Shown: in pieces, positions 1 through 11,005 of the stretch
Layout: every line of letters begins with the position of its first letter
How positions within the stretch are numbered: the first letter of the stretch is position 1
Assembly (NCBI GenBank): GCA_002077065.1
Contig: NAJO01000010.1
Location: 930,001 to 994,000 of the forward strand
DNA from: Cryoendolithus antarcticus
Lineage: Eukaryota; Ascomycota; Dothideomycetes; Cladosporiales; Cladosporiaceae
DNA length: 64,000 bases
Direction of reading: 5' to 3'
Translations under genes and position numbers: made by a program
The notes under the pieces: generated by a model
Told to the model about the DNA's origin: nothing
Database searches by the model: none
The model's input: only the letters and a program-made list of their open reading frames with translations

Positions 1-1
1 A

Positions 2-109
2 ACTGTGAACATACTGACGAACCAGGACGCCAACGCTGCTCGTCTCAATGACACGTTGGTAGGGCAGCACGTTCGGGACGTCCGCCAGCAACTTCCGCTC
101 ACGCCGTAA
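2..109 (+). CDS. 3' end of an unrecognised gene cut by the left edge
   Basis: An open frame runs from the left edge to a TAA at 107-109, giving 35 codons. The translation is balanced and hydrophilic, ending in HVRDVRQQLPLTP, and reads like the C-terminus of a protein rather than random sequence. No domain can be named from so short a piece. It could also be chance, since 35 open codons is weak evidence. No start or splice acceptor was looked for outside the window. Confidence 0.3.
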   Translation, partial: TVNILTNQDANAARLNDTLVGQHVRDVRQQLPLTP

Positions 110-829
110 GGCTTTCGCGATGTCGCTAAATGAGATTTGCGCTCCTGGCTTGTTGCATACCTTCGCAACGACGATGCCTGACTTATGTCTCGCGCGAACA
201 GTCCGCAGAAAACGCGCGCCTTGCAACCCTTTCTCGAAAATGAGATCTGCAAGTTCAGGTGTCTCGATTGCACTTGGACCGGCCGGTAGTGTTGTTAGAG
301 AGTAGCCCTGCCCCATGTTGCAGTCTATCGTGATGCTTCGGGGTATTGCTGCAGGCGAGAGCAGCCTGGACTAAGGCGCACTCGTCTTTGCATCGCGATG
401 ATTTGCGCGCAACATTCGCAGTCATCAACACTCGCCGTCATGAACACTTACTACGACGAGAACAAGGAAGTTCAGGGGAAATCGCGTTGGTGATTTGGGA
501 TAGACAGGAACTCATCACGAGTACAGTATCAAGTGAAGTCAAGGTGTGGCGCTAGGATTCGCCAAGACATACTGTGGCGCAGGAACTTCACGCGATCAAT
601 TAAAATGAGGCAAATGAGGTTCCATCTCAACCATACGTTCTTTGATGCGTGCTTTGATGGCTGTACGACTGCAGTGAACTGCTGACATTCAGTTTCGGCT
701 GCTTGGGCCTCGATGGTCCCCGACCAGAGAGGGCCGCACGCCTGCGACATTTGGCCTTTGGTGTTGTGTGCCCTGGGCTTCCGACTTCAGCCATATTCCA
801 TCTGAAGTATGCTTATGCAGTCGGCTGCT
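110..829. other. Intergenic stretch without a convincing gene
   Basis: Only short open frames of 60-75 codons occur here, with no recognisable product and no splice pattern linking them. It lies downstream of the left-edge gene fragment and downstream of the minus-strand gene at 830-1275, so it probably holds two terminators. Confidence 0.5.
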
Positions 830-1275
830 CTACTTTGGTCCAAAGCTGCCCTTCTTCGCCAAGATAGCCTCCTCCTCATCCTGGAGCTCCTTGTCAATCT
901 TAGCACCCTTCGATGGCTCGTTGCCGTGGTTCTTTGCGGGCAGGGTTGGGTCCTTCTTCAGCTCCTCGACCTCCTTAGGCTGCTGCTCTCCCTCCTTCTC
1001 GCGCTTAGCTTCACGCGCGAGCCTGTTGGCTATCGAGCGCTCGTCCTCTGGAGGAAATCGTCAGTCTCAGCTTCCTCAAGGGTGCACTATCATGCCAATG
1101 GACTCAAACGTACTTGGATCATCGGCGTTGTGTGCGTTCCCCTTGCCCTCGTGGAAGCGCTCGGGTTGGTCCTTCTCGGACTCTGGGGCATTGCGCTGTT
1201 GACTTGTCAACAGAGAACGCTTGGTGAAATTTGAACAGAGCGTACCTGGTCACCAGCTTCCATTGCACTAGACAT
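830..1275 (-). CDS. Small three-exon charged protein (109 aa), unknown function
   Basis: Three minus-strand exons (1275-1246, 1195-1114, 1047-830) join into one 109-residue frame starting MSSAMEAGDQ and ending KKGSFGPK. The introns are 50 and 66 bases, with GTACGC...CAACAG and GTACGT...CTCCAG borders. Exon phases fit exactly (30 + 82 + 218 bases). The protein is very rich in Lys and Glu, with motifs such as EGKGNAHNADDP, LAREAKREKEG and HGNEPSKGAKID, and has no signal peptide or membrane span. I judge it a conserved small fungal protein of unknown function; that is inference from its composition and the good splice sites. The plus-strand open frames over the same bases are Ser/Leu-rich antisense readings. 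It shares a divergent intergenic region with the Rds1-like gene. Confidence 0.7.
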
Positions 1276-2424
1276 GATAAGTGATTTCTAGGGATTTCCT
1301 GGTGTATTGTGTGGTAATTGAAAGCTGTTTGTCGAGTATACCCTCGAAACAATGACGAGCTCACGCACGAGACTCCAATGTGAAATTCTGAGGGGCATAG
1401 TTGGTGATGTCATTGCTTGGCTATGTGAAGTCGTTCGTGCAACTTGTAGCAGCGTAAGAAGGTGCAATGACTTGCAACTCTACAATGCACCGCCCGGCGG
1501 TTCATCACGGTGTACTCAAGCGAACAACGTGGAAAGGAGCTCATGGCTTGCGCATGATGATTGATCGATCGAACGGAGTCCACTGAGCACCATGTATGCT
1601 CCCCTGCAACCAACATGTCACGTCGCGGCCTCATCCATGTTACGGACATGTCAGCTGTCTCGCGACAAAGTAAATGCTACGCCCAGGTGAAGCGAGGGAA
1701 TGATGGGCCATTATGATCACTGATGCGTCCCTGAGTTGGATGACCGAGGTGCTGCTAGGCTTTGCTCCCATGGGAACAGTCCGACGCTATGGCAATCCTG
1801 CTCGACAGTACAGTACAGAAGCCATCATCCGAGAGGCTGCCGGCTGTAGTAGCTTGCGAAAGCGAGTCCAGTCTCAAGCTCGAGCTTGATGCATATCTAC
1901 AGAGCAGCTGCGACTTGCACTCTCGGACTGTTCTACAGCACTGACTCGGGAGTTCGAGCTTTTGCGATGTCATGACCACTTTTGCGCAGTGGCCATCCCT
2001 AACCAGCAACGATATTCTAATGACTGTCGTGGTCAAACTCCTAGCATTGGTTCGAAATAAACATTGCTATTGCTGGGTTGCCTTAGACAGCTCAGCCCAC
2101 GGCTCAGCCGCGCTGCTGACACGCAGGATGAACATCAAGCTTACTCCGGCCTGCGCAAGCCTACCAAGCTCACGCTGAGACCAATGCTTATCGTTGATAA
2201 TCACCAACATACCAAAACCGATCGAGGCGATGTCCTACTGGCTTGTTGCCCTAGTGCTGATGCTGATGTGACTCGGACAGTCCCCGTAGATTGAGTGCAC
2301 GTCTTGCTCGGTCAACTTTACGAGCATTGTACACACTTACCATGCTCGGCAGTGCTGCTCACTACTGCTGACGCTCAAGGGTAACGGTCCAGCCCTCGTT
2401 CAGTTGGTTGTGATCCTGAGGTAC

Positions 2425-2434
2425 TGTATATATG
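2425..2434 (+). promoter_or_regulatory. TATA-like element upstream of the Rds1-like gene
   Basis: TGTATATATG lies about 146-155 bases before the ATG at 2580. This is a reasonable distance for a fungal TATA box with a leader of roughly 100 bases. It is a sequence match only. Confidence 0.4.
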
Positions 2435-2460
2435 ATGGTGATCTTTTTCGATCAGACAAT

Positions 2461-2503
2461 ATCTCACTCTCCATCCACAACATCTCACTCTCCATCCACC
2501 ACA
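2461..2503 (+). repeat. 21-base direct repeat in the probable 5' leader
   Basis: The unit ATCTCACTCTCCATCCAC occurs at 2461 and again at 2482, a period of 21 bases, followed by a partial third start (ACATCTC). The tract is pyrimidine-rich and lies between the TATA-like element and the ATG at 2580, so it is probably transcribed as leader. Confidence 0.75.
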
Positions 2504-2579
2504 TCTCGAACTCTCAGACCTAGAACACTCACCTTCACACTCATACCAGATCCATATTACTTGATCAGGGTATTCCGTC

Positions 2580-3782
2580 ATGTACGCCAGCATCGCTACC
2601 GCCCTACTGGGCGCCTCCGCTCTAGCAGCTGCTCGTCCCAGCGAGGAAAACAAAGGCTGGGGCACCACCTCCTCATCTACCACTGAGTATGGAGCCATGC
2701 CTTCCAGCACGCAATCCAAAGGATGGGGCTGGGGCAACAACGGCGGGTCTTCCACAACTTCCGCCGCGGATGCCGGACAGAGCGCCTTCAGCTTCCCGCT
2801 ACCCAACGGCTTCCCGAACGTATCGGCGTCAGCACTGAAGGATCTCGAGATCGCTGCGCAAGGTGTGCCCGGCAACGGTGCTGCGCCGATGGTCAGCGAG
2901 GACGCGAAGACTAGCTTCCGCTTCATCGCGTTCAACGAGCTGTTCGAGGTCGCATTCTTCACCGAGCTAGTCAACAACATCACCAGCGGTCACTACACCG
3001 TACCAAATGGCCAGTCCGCCAATGTCCTTCGCGCCCTCCACGCAGTTCAGGCTCAAGAGGAAATCCACGCTCTCGGAGCCAACAACCTCCTCAAAGCCAA
3101 TGGCGCCAACCCGATTCAGCCCTGCAAATACGACTTTCCTGTCGATAAATTCGAGGACGCTATAAATCTTGCGTCCACCTTCACTGACGTAACCGTTGGT
3201 ACTTTGCAAGATGTCCAGAAAACGCTGGCCAAAGACCAAGACCCTGTCGGCACCATCCAGCTCATCGGCTCCGTCATCGGACAGGAAGGCGAGCAGAACG
3301 GCTTCTACCGCAACCTCAATGGCAAGATCCCCTCTGCTCTGCCATTCCTCACGACCTCCAAGCGCGAATTCGCATTCAGCGCCATCAACCAGAACTTCGT
3401 CGTCCGTGGCTCCTGCCCGAATCTCGGCGATATCAAGCTGCCTATCTTCGCCAAGTTGGATGTGCTCAACGTCGACCCGAACCAGCAGCCAGTGAACACT
3501 ACGTTCAAGTACGCCGCTGACAACGACAATGTCTACTCTGGCAACCCTGAGGATCTGAGCTTGGTGTACATCAACCAGCAAACTCTTCCCATTGTCCTGC
3601 CGCTCAAGATGCCGCAACAGAATGGCAATACCTTGAGCTTTGAGGCCGACTTCCCGGGTGCCTTTCCCTTCCACATGAACGGCTTGACCATCGCTGTTGT
3701 CGCTAAGGGCAAGGATTTCAAGAGCGTGGACGATGTTGCAGCTGCGACTTTATTTGGCCCGGCGTTGATCGAGATCAACTAG
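2580..3782 (+). CDS. rds1: Secreted Rds1-like protein with ferritin-like domain
   Basis: Single-exon gene of 400 aa. Residues 1-18 form a short signal peptide with an AAA cleavage region, followed by a Gly/Ser/Thr-rich stretch with repeated KGWG motifs to about residue 60. Residues about 105-245 are helical, with FNELFEVAFFTEL and an AQEEIHALG segment. This pattern is typical of the fungal ferritin-like family around the S. pombe stress protein Rds1. The remaining C-terminus looks beta-rich. Members are usually extracellular or wall-associated and linked to stress or stage-specific expression; the biochemical role is unknown. The start is chosen because it gives the signal peptide and follows a TATA-like element. 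Long minus-strand open frames over this gene are shadows. Confidence 0.85.
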   Translation: MYASIATALLGASALAAARPSEENKGWGTTSSSTTEYGAMPSSTQSKGWGWGNNGGSSTTSAADAGQSAFSFPLPNGFPNVSASALKDLEIAAQGVPGNGAAPMVSEDAKTSFRFIAFNELFEVAFFTELVNNITSGHYTVPNGQSANVLRALHAVQAQEEIHALGANNLLKANGANPIQPCKYDFPVDKFEDAINLASTFTDVTVGTLQDVQKTLAKDQDPVGTIQLIGSVIGQEGEQNGFYRNLNGKIPSALPFLTTSKREFAFSAINQNFVVRGSCPNLGDIKLPIFAKLDVLNVDPNQQPVNTTFKYAADNDNVYSGNPEDLSLVYINQQTLPIVLPLKMPQQNGNTLSFEADFPGAFPFHMNGLTIAVVAKGKDFKSVDDVAAATLFGPALIEIN

Positions 3783-4087
3783 AGTGCATAAGGTGACGAT
3801 ATCGTGGCACACAAAATGGGCACTGGGACAATCTAGACTGGAGCAAGGAGTGGTGTTGATAGGCGTACGGCGTTCGCATCGTTTCCCTGCTTCTTCATAG
3901 ATACATGCTATATAAATCCTTTCTCAACTCCTGCGTGCAGCTGCCGGTCCATTCTGCGTCCATATGTCCCTCTGGCAGCCTGGATCGAGTCCAGCACGAA
4001 GTTCACCCGATCTGAGCCATGAAGTACGCTTGCTCTACAAGCATCAAGCTTTCATCATGTATCAAACCTCGTGCGCTATTCTTGACC
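3783..4087. other. Convergent intergenic spacer
   Basis: It lies between the stops of the Rds1-like gene and the minus-strand SDR gene and should contain both terminators. A TATATAAAT-type AT-rich run lies near 3910, and there is no gene. Confidence 0.5.
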
Positions 4088-5189
4088 CTACGCAATCTTA
4101 CCCGGCACAAAAGGCAACCCAGCACTCAGTCCCCCATCCACAGCCCAAGCCTGCCCATTGACATAACTTGCACTCTCACTTCCCAGAAATGCCACGACCC
4201 TTGCAACCTCATCCGCCAAACCTCCCCGTTGCAACGGATTCAACTGCCCAATCTTCCTCTCACTCCCTCTTTGCCGCGCCATCTCGTACATAATGCTCGT
4301 CATCCCCGTCTCGATGATGCCGGGGCAGATGGCGTTACAGCGGATGCCGGTGCCAGCCATCTGGTAGGCGACTGTTTGCATTATCGAGATGACGGCGGCT
4401 TTGGAGGCGGAGTAATCTGTTGCGCCTGCGTTTGAGCGGAGGCCAGCAACGGAGGCAGTTGCGATTATGCTGCCGCCAGGATGGGGTTTGGAGGGGGAGG
4501 TATGCAGCATACCGCGAGCGGCGTGCTTGGTCGCCAGGAAGACGCTGCAACCCCGTCAGTATTGACTGTACGCTGTCATCGGTCCACACGACGCGTCCGC
4601 CGCATCTTCAGTGCACCAAGAGAGCACATAGTGTCCACGTACCCCAGAGCATTCGTCCTCATAACCTTCACGAAGTCCTCCGCACTACTCTCCAGTATCC
4701 TCCCCTGCGTGATACTGATTCCCGCATTCGCAAACACCACATCTAGCCTCCCATACTTGTTCACAGCCTCGTCCACGACACCAGCGACGTCCGCCTCTTC
4801 GCCTGCATCGACTTTCCGCGTGTGGACTTCGACATTCGGATACAGCGACTTCAGCTCGCGCTTGTGCACGTCAAGGTAGTCGGTCTGGTAGTCGCAGATA
4901 TAGATTGCTTTTGCGCCGTTACGAGCGAATTGGTGGACTGTTGCGCGGCCGATGCCTTGAGGGGAGTTGGCGCCGGTGACGATTATGACTTTGCCGGTAA
5001 CACTGCTGGAGGGTTATGAGCATTCGGGTAGCAGATATCGAGGGATTGTGAGTCTTACGGTCCTACATCATCCTTTGCTATCTTTGGTATTCGGTTGATG
5101 TTCTCGAATGTGCCAAAGTCCGCAGGTTTGGGAGGGTTCACGAGCTGTTCGCTGAGCGCTGCAAGACGGGCTTTGGGAGCGGAAGACAT
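4088..5189 (-). CDS. Short-chain dehydrogenase/reductase (SDR), three exons
   Basis: Exons 5189-5059, 5005-4643 and 4544-4088 join to 316 aa. The first acceptor is a CAGCAG pair, so the product may lack one residue. The N-terminal tail (about 45 aa) precedes a Rossmann core with TGANSPQGIG (residues 54-63), an NAG motif in VFANAGIS, and the catalytic Tyr209/Lys213 in YSASK. The C-terminal NGQAWAVDGG motif is typical of classical SDRs. The join NALG-VFLATKHAARG across intron 2 restores the family helix, which supports the model. It should oxidise or reduce an alcohol/carbonyl with NAD(P)(H); the substrate cannot be told. No biosynthetic cluster surrounds it. Confidence 0.85.
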
Positions 5190-5950
5190 GTTGGGAAGTA
5201 GATACTGGAGATAGAGTATATACTGGACTTACTCTGGGCGGTGCGTGGAAAGCTCTACCTTGGACGGGACATAGCATTGCAGTACGAGGTAGCGCGGGAG
5301 GAGGAAGAGCTGGAGCTGAGGGCGTTGCCTCGGCTAAAACGTCGAAATTGGAAAGAGACGCCAAATCAGGTTGTTGCTTTTGAAGCAAACAGATATGACA
5401 CTGGATCGTATAGAGAGCACTGTAATAGTAAATTTGTACATCCTATTCGGCTGACTGAACGCACGATGTTGCTCCAGCCGAAGCCAAGCGCCAGAGCTGC
5501 ACCAGCTCTCCTCCCTGCTGCGCTTCTAGTCGTGAAGGCAGCGCCTAGCTGCATGCGAGCAACTCCTTTAAGCTTTGCTCTTGAAGCAGTTCTCTCGCCT
5601 TGTCAGGTACCTAACACTAGGCTGTCCATGCCTGGTGAATTCGCGATCGGGCGCGGCGACTACCGACTTCTTGCTCAGCGTTCATGTGGCAACGATCGGG
5701 CTGCTGATTATCACCAGCGTATTCGTGGTCGGGTGGCTCCCTTGCATCATGAAGGTCTCGAACATCGTAACGGCCGAATCACTCGAGCCATTGTAAGGCC
5801 ATTGGGTTTCGCCGCCACCGCGCAGACAGCGCTTTGAGTCTCCTTGTACTCGTCCCGTCATCATCGTAAGTTCGTGTCGTCTCGTAAGACCAGGTGCTCC
5901 AGATCGGTCTGCTTCGTCGCGGCTGTGTCATCGTGACTGCGAGAAGGCGC
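5190..5950. other. Intergenic stretch upstream of the SDR gene
   Basis: Holds the promoter of the minus-strand SDR gene and the 3' flank of the small gene ending at 5951. A 198-codon plus-strand frame (5241-5837) exists, but its composition is not protein-like and it was rejected. Confidence 0.45.
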
Positions 5951-6220
5951 TCATGACTTTCTCCTTAGCGAGAAGCCTCTCAGTCTCGTCTTGATCGGAG
6001 TCGCATGAGGTGAAGTAGGGGATTGCGTGTTCGATGCCCCGTGTTGCTGGTCTCGCTTCGCATCCATGGACTTTCCAGAGCCTTTGCGACTCTCACTGGA
6101 CCTGCTGCTAGTGGACTCCGAGCGCTGGCGAGTCTCGGCAAGCACAGCCTCCAGACTGACATTGTTGTGCGAGTAGGGAGCAGCAGTCGTATCAAGTAGC
6201 TCGACGAATTTCGATGGCAT
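5951..6220 (-). CDS. Small Ser/Arg-rich protein (89 aa), unknown function
   Basis: Starting at the second in-frame ATG gives 89 aa beginning MPSKFVELLDTT and ending in a basic tail RGFSLRRKS. An upstream ATG at 6274 would add 18 residues of unremarkable sequence. The front third (FVELLDTTAAPYSHNN...LEAVLAE) looks structured; the rest is Ser/Lys/Arg-rich and disordered, with possible phosphorylation sites such as RQRSES. I believe similar short proteins with this N-terminus occur in Dothideomycetes, but that is recollection and not checked. No signal peptide or membrane span. Confidence 0.55.
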   Translation of the reverse strand: MPSKFVELLDTTAAPYSHNNVSLEAVLAETRQRSESTSSRSSESRKGSGKSMDAKRDQQHGASNTQSPTSPHATPIKTRLRGFSLRRKS

Positions 6221-7349
6221 GTTTGCTCTGGAGTATGTATGATGTTGAACTTGGTGAGTCTTGGAGTATCGCAATTGATTGATCTCGTGTGCTTGTATTC
6301 GATTGATTGAAAAAGAGGTGGAAGATCTCGATGATTTGAAGAGCTCTTACCGCCCCTGGAGTATCCCAGACAGGCTATGAAACAGCAATAAAACAAATTG
6401 TACTCACACTAAACACAGAGGTGGTCCAGACGGGCGTCCCTAGAATTATATGCAGATCTCACACCACCTCGGCGCGCGTGACTAGCCAAAGAGTCCGACA
6501 AAACAACAAGGGCCACGCGACACCCATGGCCGCGTGCTCTGCTGCATGAATGCCGAGAAGCCGACGCCGTGGTCGGCGTGTGCGTGGTTCTCAAGGCGCA
6601 TGCTTGGTACCCTATCTCTATTGACTTGGGTGCCTGGCCGGTACAGTGCGGTGATGACGGCGATGATGTAGCTTAGGGCAGAGACGACGTGTCTTGCATG
6701 AGGTGTGTTCGGCAAGGTTTCGGGTGTTGTGCGAGGTAAGATCCGAGGTGCGAAGTGACGAAAAGAAGGGTCTTTCGAGATTCACTGAAAATAGATGGAA
6801 CATTGAAGTTCTAGATCTTTGTGTGTTCTTCTCGGCTGCGGATGTAAGGCGGTAAGGGCGGGCCGACACCAGGGATTGGTGGACGCTGCGCTTCTTGTTC
6901 ACTCGTCGGCCGTCAATTCTCGTCAATCATGTACGGCAGGCGACAGCGTGGAGCGAACATGAGAGATTCAGGCACCATGGTGACCGCAGCTAGCGTGGGA
7001 GACCACCTTCTACACATTCTCTCCCTCTGTCACTACCGTATATGGGTATCACAAATGACCGTCCTGTCCTTCCCTTCCCATCATGTCCGTCCGCCAGTCA
7101 TGCCTCTTATCCTCGTCTGCGTCAGCTCCACCCACTTCTTGCAATCCCGAGCACGGCGTATCGCATGAGCGGCGTCGACGAGCCTCGTCGCATGTATCGC
7201 TCGAGGCGTGATCCTGCTGATCGCGGTCGCCGGCGCATCAATACAGTTAGACAGACCTGTCACTGACGCAGCTGGCCAGTCAGTTCAGAAGCAAGCTCAT
7301 CCATGACTCTGGGATCCGTGTGTGAAGTCTTTGATCGTCACAGTGTGGC
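6221..7349. other. Intergenic region between PKC and the small gene
   Basis: It contains the 3' flank of the PKC gene and the promoter and leader of the gene ending at 5951. Short open frames on both strands have no recognisable product. Confidence 0.5.
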
Positions 7350-10300
7350 TCATACAAAGTCCGCCGAGTATGAGAAACCTCTGAACTCCTCTTGCATAGC
7401 CTGACTCAACACTACATCCCACAAAAGTCAGCGCACCACTCTTCCACAACCACTCGATGGAACAAAACTCACCACTCTGCACCGGAGTCAAAACCGGCGT
7501 GACACTCGTGAACTCGCTGTCGAAATTGCTCGTATCCGCTCTGCCCTTCACGGTAGGCACAAAAGGCGGCGCGCCCTTCTTGGCATACACATCCTCCCAC
7601 ACCACTCCCCTAAAGAAAGCGTGAGACATAATCTCCTGCGCATCGGTAGGTCCACTACCTAGCCGCAGCTCCGGCTCGCGCGTGAGCAGTTTCTGCAAGA
7701 TGGACACAGAGTCGCGTGCCATGTGAATCGGGTAGAGCGGCTCGTCAGCGAGAATGGCGTCGTAGATCTCGTCCTCATCCTCCCCGCGGAAGGGAGATTG
7801 CTGGAGCAGCATTTGGTAGATCAACACGCCGAAAGCCCACCAGTCGACCGCGCGACCGTACTTCTTGTCCAGCAAGATCTCCGGCGCCATGAATTCAGGC
7901 GTGCCGCAGAAGGTTGAAGTCGTAGAACCATACCACATATCTTCCTTACACAGCCCGTAATCTGCGATCTTGATGTGTCCATCCAGCGTGAGCATGATGT
8001 TGTCGAGTTTCAGATCACGATAGATGACGCCGTTCTCGTGGAGGTACTTGAGCGCGAGGCAAACTTCGGCTGCGTAGAACTGTGCGCGCTTGGTCCCGAA
8101 CTGGCCGCGCTGGATGTGCAGCATGAGATCGCCACCCGCTATGTATTCCATGACGAAGTAGACCCTCGTCTCGGTCTGGAAGCAAGCGTGCAGGTTCAGC
8201 AGGAAGGGGTGTCGTTCTTTGTTGGCGATGAGGAGGACCCGTTTTTCGGAGCGGACGGATTCGACTTCGTCGTTCTCGATGATGAACTCTTTCTTGAGCA
8301 CTTTGATGGCGTAGAGTTGTTTTGTCGTTTTAGTCTCCGCGAGCATGACTTTACCGAAGTTGCCTTTGCCGAGGACGGCAAGGAAGTTGAAGTGATCCAG
8401 GCCGATGCGGCGCCCAGTACCAGGTGTCGAAGCGGGAGGAGCGGCAGTGCGCTTCTCGATGACTGGCGCTGTGATTGTAGGAGGCGGCTGTTGAGGTGGC
8501 GGCGACTGAGATTGACGAGGCTCTGGCGTGGGCGGCTGTATCTGAGGAGGTGGCGGAATCTGCTGTTGATACGGCGATTTGATCGGTGGTGCAGGAGGCT
8601 GCATCTGCTGCTGTTGCTGGTAATTAGGGTACCCGCTGACGGCAGCGTATGCTGACGGATCGTACACCGGCTGCTGCTGTGGCGGCACATTCGGCATTTG
8701 CTTGCTCTCCTTGTAGCCATCTGCGTAAGGACCTGATGGCCGCGTTTGGTGACCTTGCTGGTAGTCAGTAGAGCCACGATTGTAGCCTGGCCGGTTGTCC
8801 TGCGCGGGCGTACGCTTGCCGGCAAGGGCAGCAGTCGCCGCAGCTGCAGCAGCAGAAGCTTGAGACGACTGCACTCGGTTCGGTGGCGGACGATGCTGGC
8901 TCTCCGGCGATGACGGTACACTGCCACTCGCCATGGATGCTCTCGCCGCATCAAGCGACGAAGCTCCACCGGGCCCATAAGAGCTCGTCCTCGGCGGCTG
9001 CTCATACTGATCGGAGTGTCTCTCCTTTCCACTACCGTACGAGAATGGCCTTTCACCTCGATCATCGAGCTGCTGCGACTGTGCAGGACGAGTGTCTGGT
9101 CCAGGCGCGAAGCTTTGCAGCTGCGGCGGCGGAGTCGGCCTCGAAGCAGCTGGAGCCGGCCGCAACCTAGTGCTGTTTTGCAGCATCCTTCCCTTCATGC
9201 CTCGTAGCTCAGCCAAGATCTGATTGGCAGCCTCCATGCTCATGCCGCAGAAGTCGGGCACGAAGTGAACGCAGTTGGCGTGGCATGTCAAACCGCACTC
9301 TTTGCATTTCCTTGGCTGAGTACGCCCAAGTGGAAGCATGTAACCGCAGTGGCAACACCAGTTCGCACCCATATTTGAGAACGTATCGAAGCGATGCGGG
9401 ATGCGGTGATTGATCTTTTCTTCGTCCGGATCGGTCTCGGCATTCGACTTGCTAATACACTTCGTGACGACCTTCCGGTAGCAGTCCTTGTGGCAAGTAT
9501 AGTTGCAGTCCGCACACTGCATACCTGCAGTATATTTGAGGAAACCACCACAGTAAGCACAACGCATGATGCTGTAAAAGTTCTGCAGCGAGAACTTGTG
9601 CCCATACTGCTCGATGACATCTTCTTTCTTCTGCCGCACAGCGCCTTTACGACCGAGACCAACATCGAACGTCTTGCGGCCAGGAGTGGCTTTGTTGAAG
9701 CCGAGCGTGATTTGTATACGACCTACAGGCTCAAGAGAGAACCAAGCATCGGCATAGACAGGACCAGTCTGCGCATTGAGACCAGATCCAGGTGGACCTC
9801 CAGCAGAGCTTGGCACTGTCCCTTGAGCGCCAGGAGGTGGTTGAAACTGTGGACTGCCATCCGCCATCTTATCAGCAGACACCCAGCCAGCTTGGTTGAA
9901 TTCAGCTTCTACCCTCTTTCTCCTCAGCTCGTCCACCAGATCGGCAATCCGAATCCAGCAGAGTCCTATCGGCACAGCATGCTCTCCAGACCTGTCATAC
10001 ACCGTGAACTCGATCTCGTTAGCCTTGTCAACATCGAATTCATGCAGCTCATCTGGCCATCGATCGGTTCTCGTTGCTTTTGTCCTGCCCTTGAACACAT
10101 CTTCGACCTTCATAATGACGAAGGTCTCTGGCCCACGCTGGAATCTCCCAGTCGAAGCGTGATCTACATCAGCCACAGCATGTATCTTGACCGATAGATG
10201 GCCACTCAACGGCTTGCGCTGCGTTGGAACATCGAGACTATCGTCGTCCGCGGCGTCCGCAAAGTCGACAACGTGCAGGTCCTCATATCGCCGTAATGCT

Positions 10301-11005
10301 TGCTTTAGCAGCTGGATCTTCTGATTGCTCTCCACTCTCTTACCCTCAGCGTCTGCCCTACTCTTGCGATCACCCTCCATTTGGTAGAGCTTGACCATTT
10401 TCTCGATGCCGTCTTTGTATTGCTTCTCCACACTGAGCTTGAACTCGATTTGTGAAAGCATCAGCTGAATTCGGGGGCCGAGATGCGGTGTGTCGTATTT
10501 GATGAGGTCTAAATTATAGTCAGTATGCAATGCTCGAAACAACAGCAGCTCGTGCTATGCTATGCTCACCCAGTTTGCTGTAATTCGGCCGCTGCCTCGG
10601 CGTCCTCTCAGGCGCACCGCCAACGGGTCTCGGTGGTATCAATCCCTCTCCAGCTCTATCTCCATAGCCAGCCTGCGTGTAGCCGCCCTGCTGCTGCCTC
10701 GCTTGTTGCCCACCACCGTGCATCGGCGGGGGCGGCACTCCAGCACCGCCACCTCCAGGACCTCCATTGCCAAGTCCCATCTGCCCGACTCCAGATCCCA
10801 CGAGTCGTGTCTTGATATCCTGCAGCGTCTGCTCGAAGTAAGCGATATTCCTGCGGGCATCGCGTATCTGGGATTCGACGCGTGAGTTAACGGCCGGGTT
10901 ATTGGTGGCCTGCCGCATCTGGTTGGCGGCATTGATGATGACTTTTTCGCGCTCGATCTTGCGGAGCAGCTCTTGCATGGCTGTGTCGTCGCCGTTATTC
11001 GCCAT
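7350..11005 (-). CDS. pkc1: Protein kinase C, cell wall integrity pathway
   Basis: Exons 11005-10570, 10508-7473 and 7411-7350 encode 1177 aa, a normal length for fungal Pkc1. Order: two HR1 coiled-coil repeats (about residues 10-75 and 150-225) that bind Rho1; a C2-like domain (about 240-390); two zinc-binding C1 domains (from about 449 and 517, with the expected His and Cys pattern); a Gln/Pro-rich linker; and an AGC kinase domain (from about 855) with [16 protein letters not shown] and [11 protein letters not shown]. The last intron is placed so that the tail reads [15 protein letters not shown], the hydrophobic motif; reading through would destroy it. Pkc1 acts at the membrane below Rho1 and above the Mpk1 MAP kinase cascade. 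The first ATG at 11026 would add seven residues. Confidence 0.95.

Larger units (their letters stand above)
1276..2579. other. Divergent intergenic region between the 109-aa gene and the Rds1-like gene
   Basis: About 1.3 kb with no credible coding frame. It must hold the promoters of the minus-strand gene at 830-1275 and the plus-strand gene at 2580. The right end has a TATA-like element and a short direct repeat, listed separately; I see nothing else. Confidence 0.5.

Noticed and set aside
768..1234. Two overlapping plus-strand frames of about 140 codons
   Set aside because: Antisense to the spliced 109-aa gene; Ser/Leu-rich composition typical of the reverse of a Lys/Glu-rich protein.
2049..2062. 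GGTTCGAAAT, resembling a tRNA B-box
   Set aside because: No matching A-box upstream and no acceptor-stem pairing around it.
2967..3674. 235-codon minus-strand open frame
   Set aside because: Antisense to the Rds1-like gene, with no promoter features and no domain.
5241..5837. 198-codon plus-strand frame
   Set aside because: Irregular composition with many Arg, Ala and Pro, no family, and overlap with the SDR promoter; likely chance.
8196..9065. 289-codon minus-strand open frame in another phase
   Set aside because: Overlaps the PKC linker and kinase in a different frame; it is an Arg/Ser-rich out-of-frame reading.
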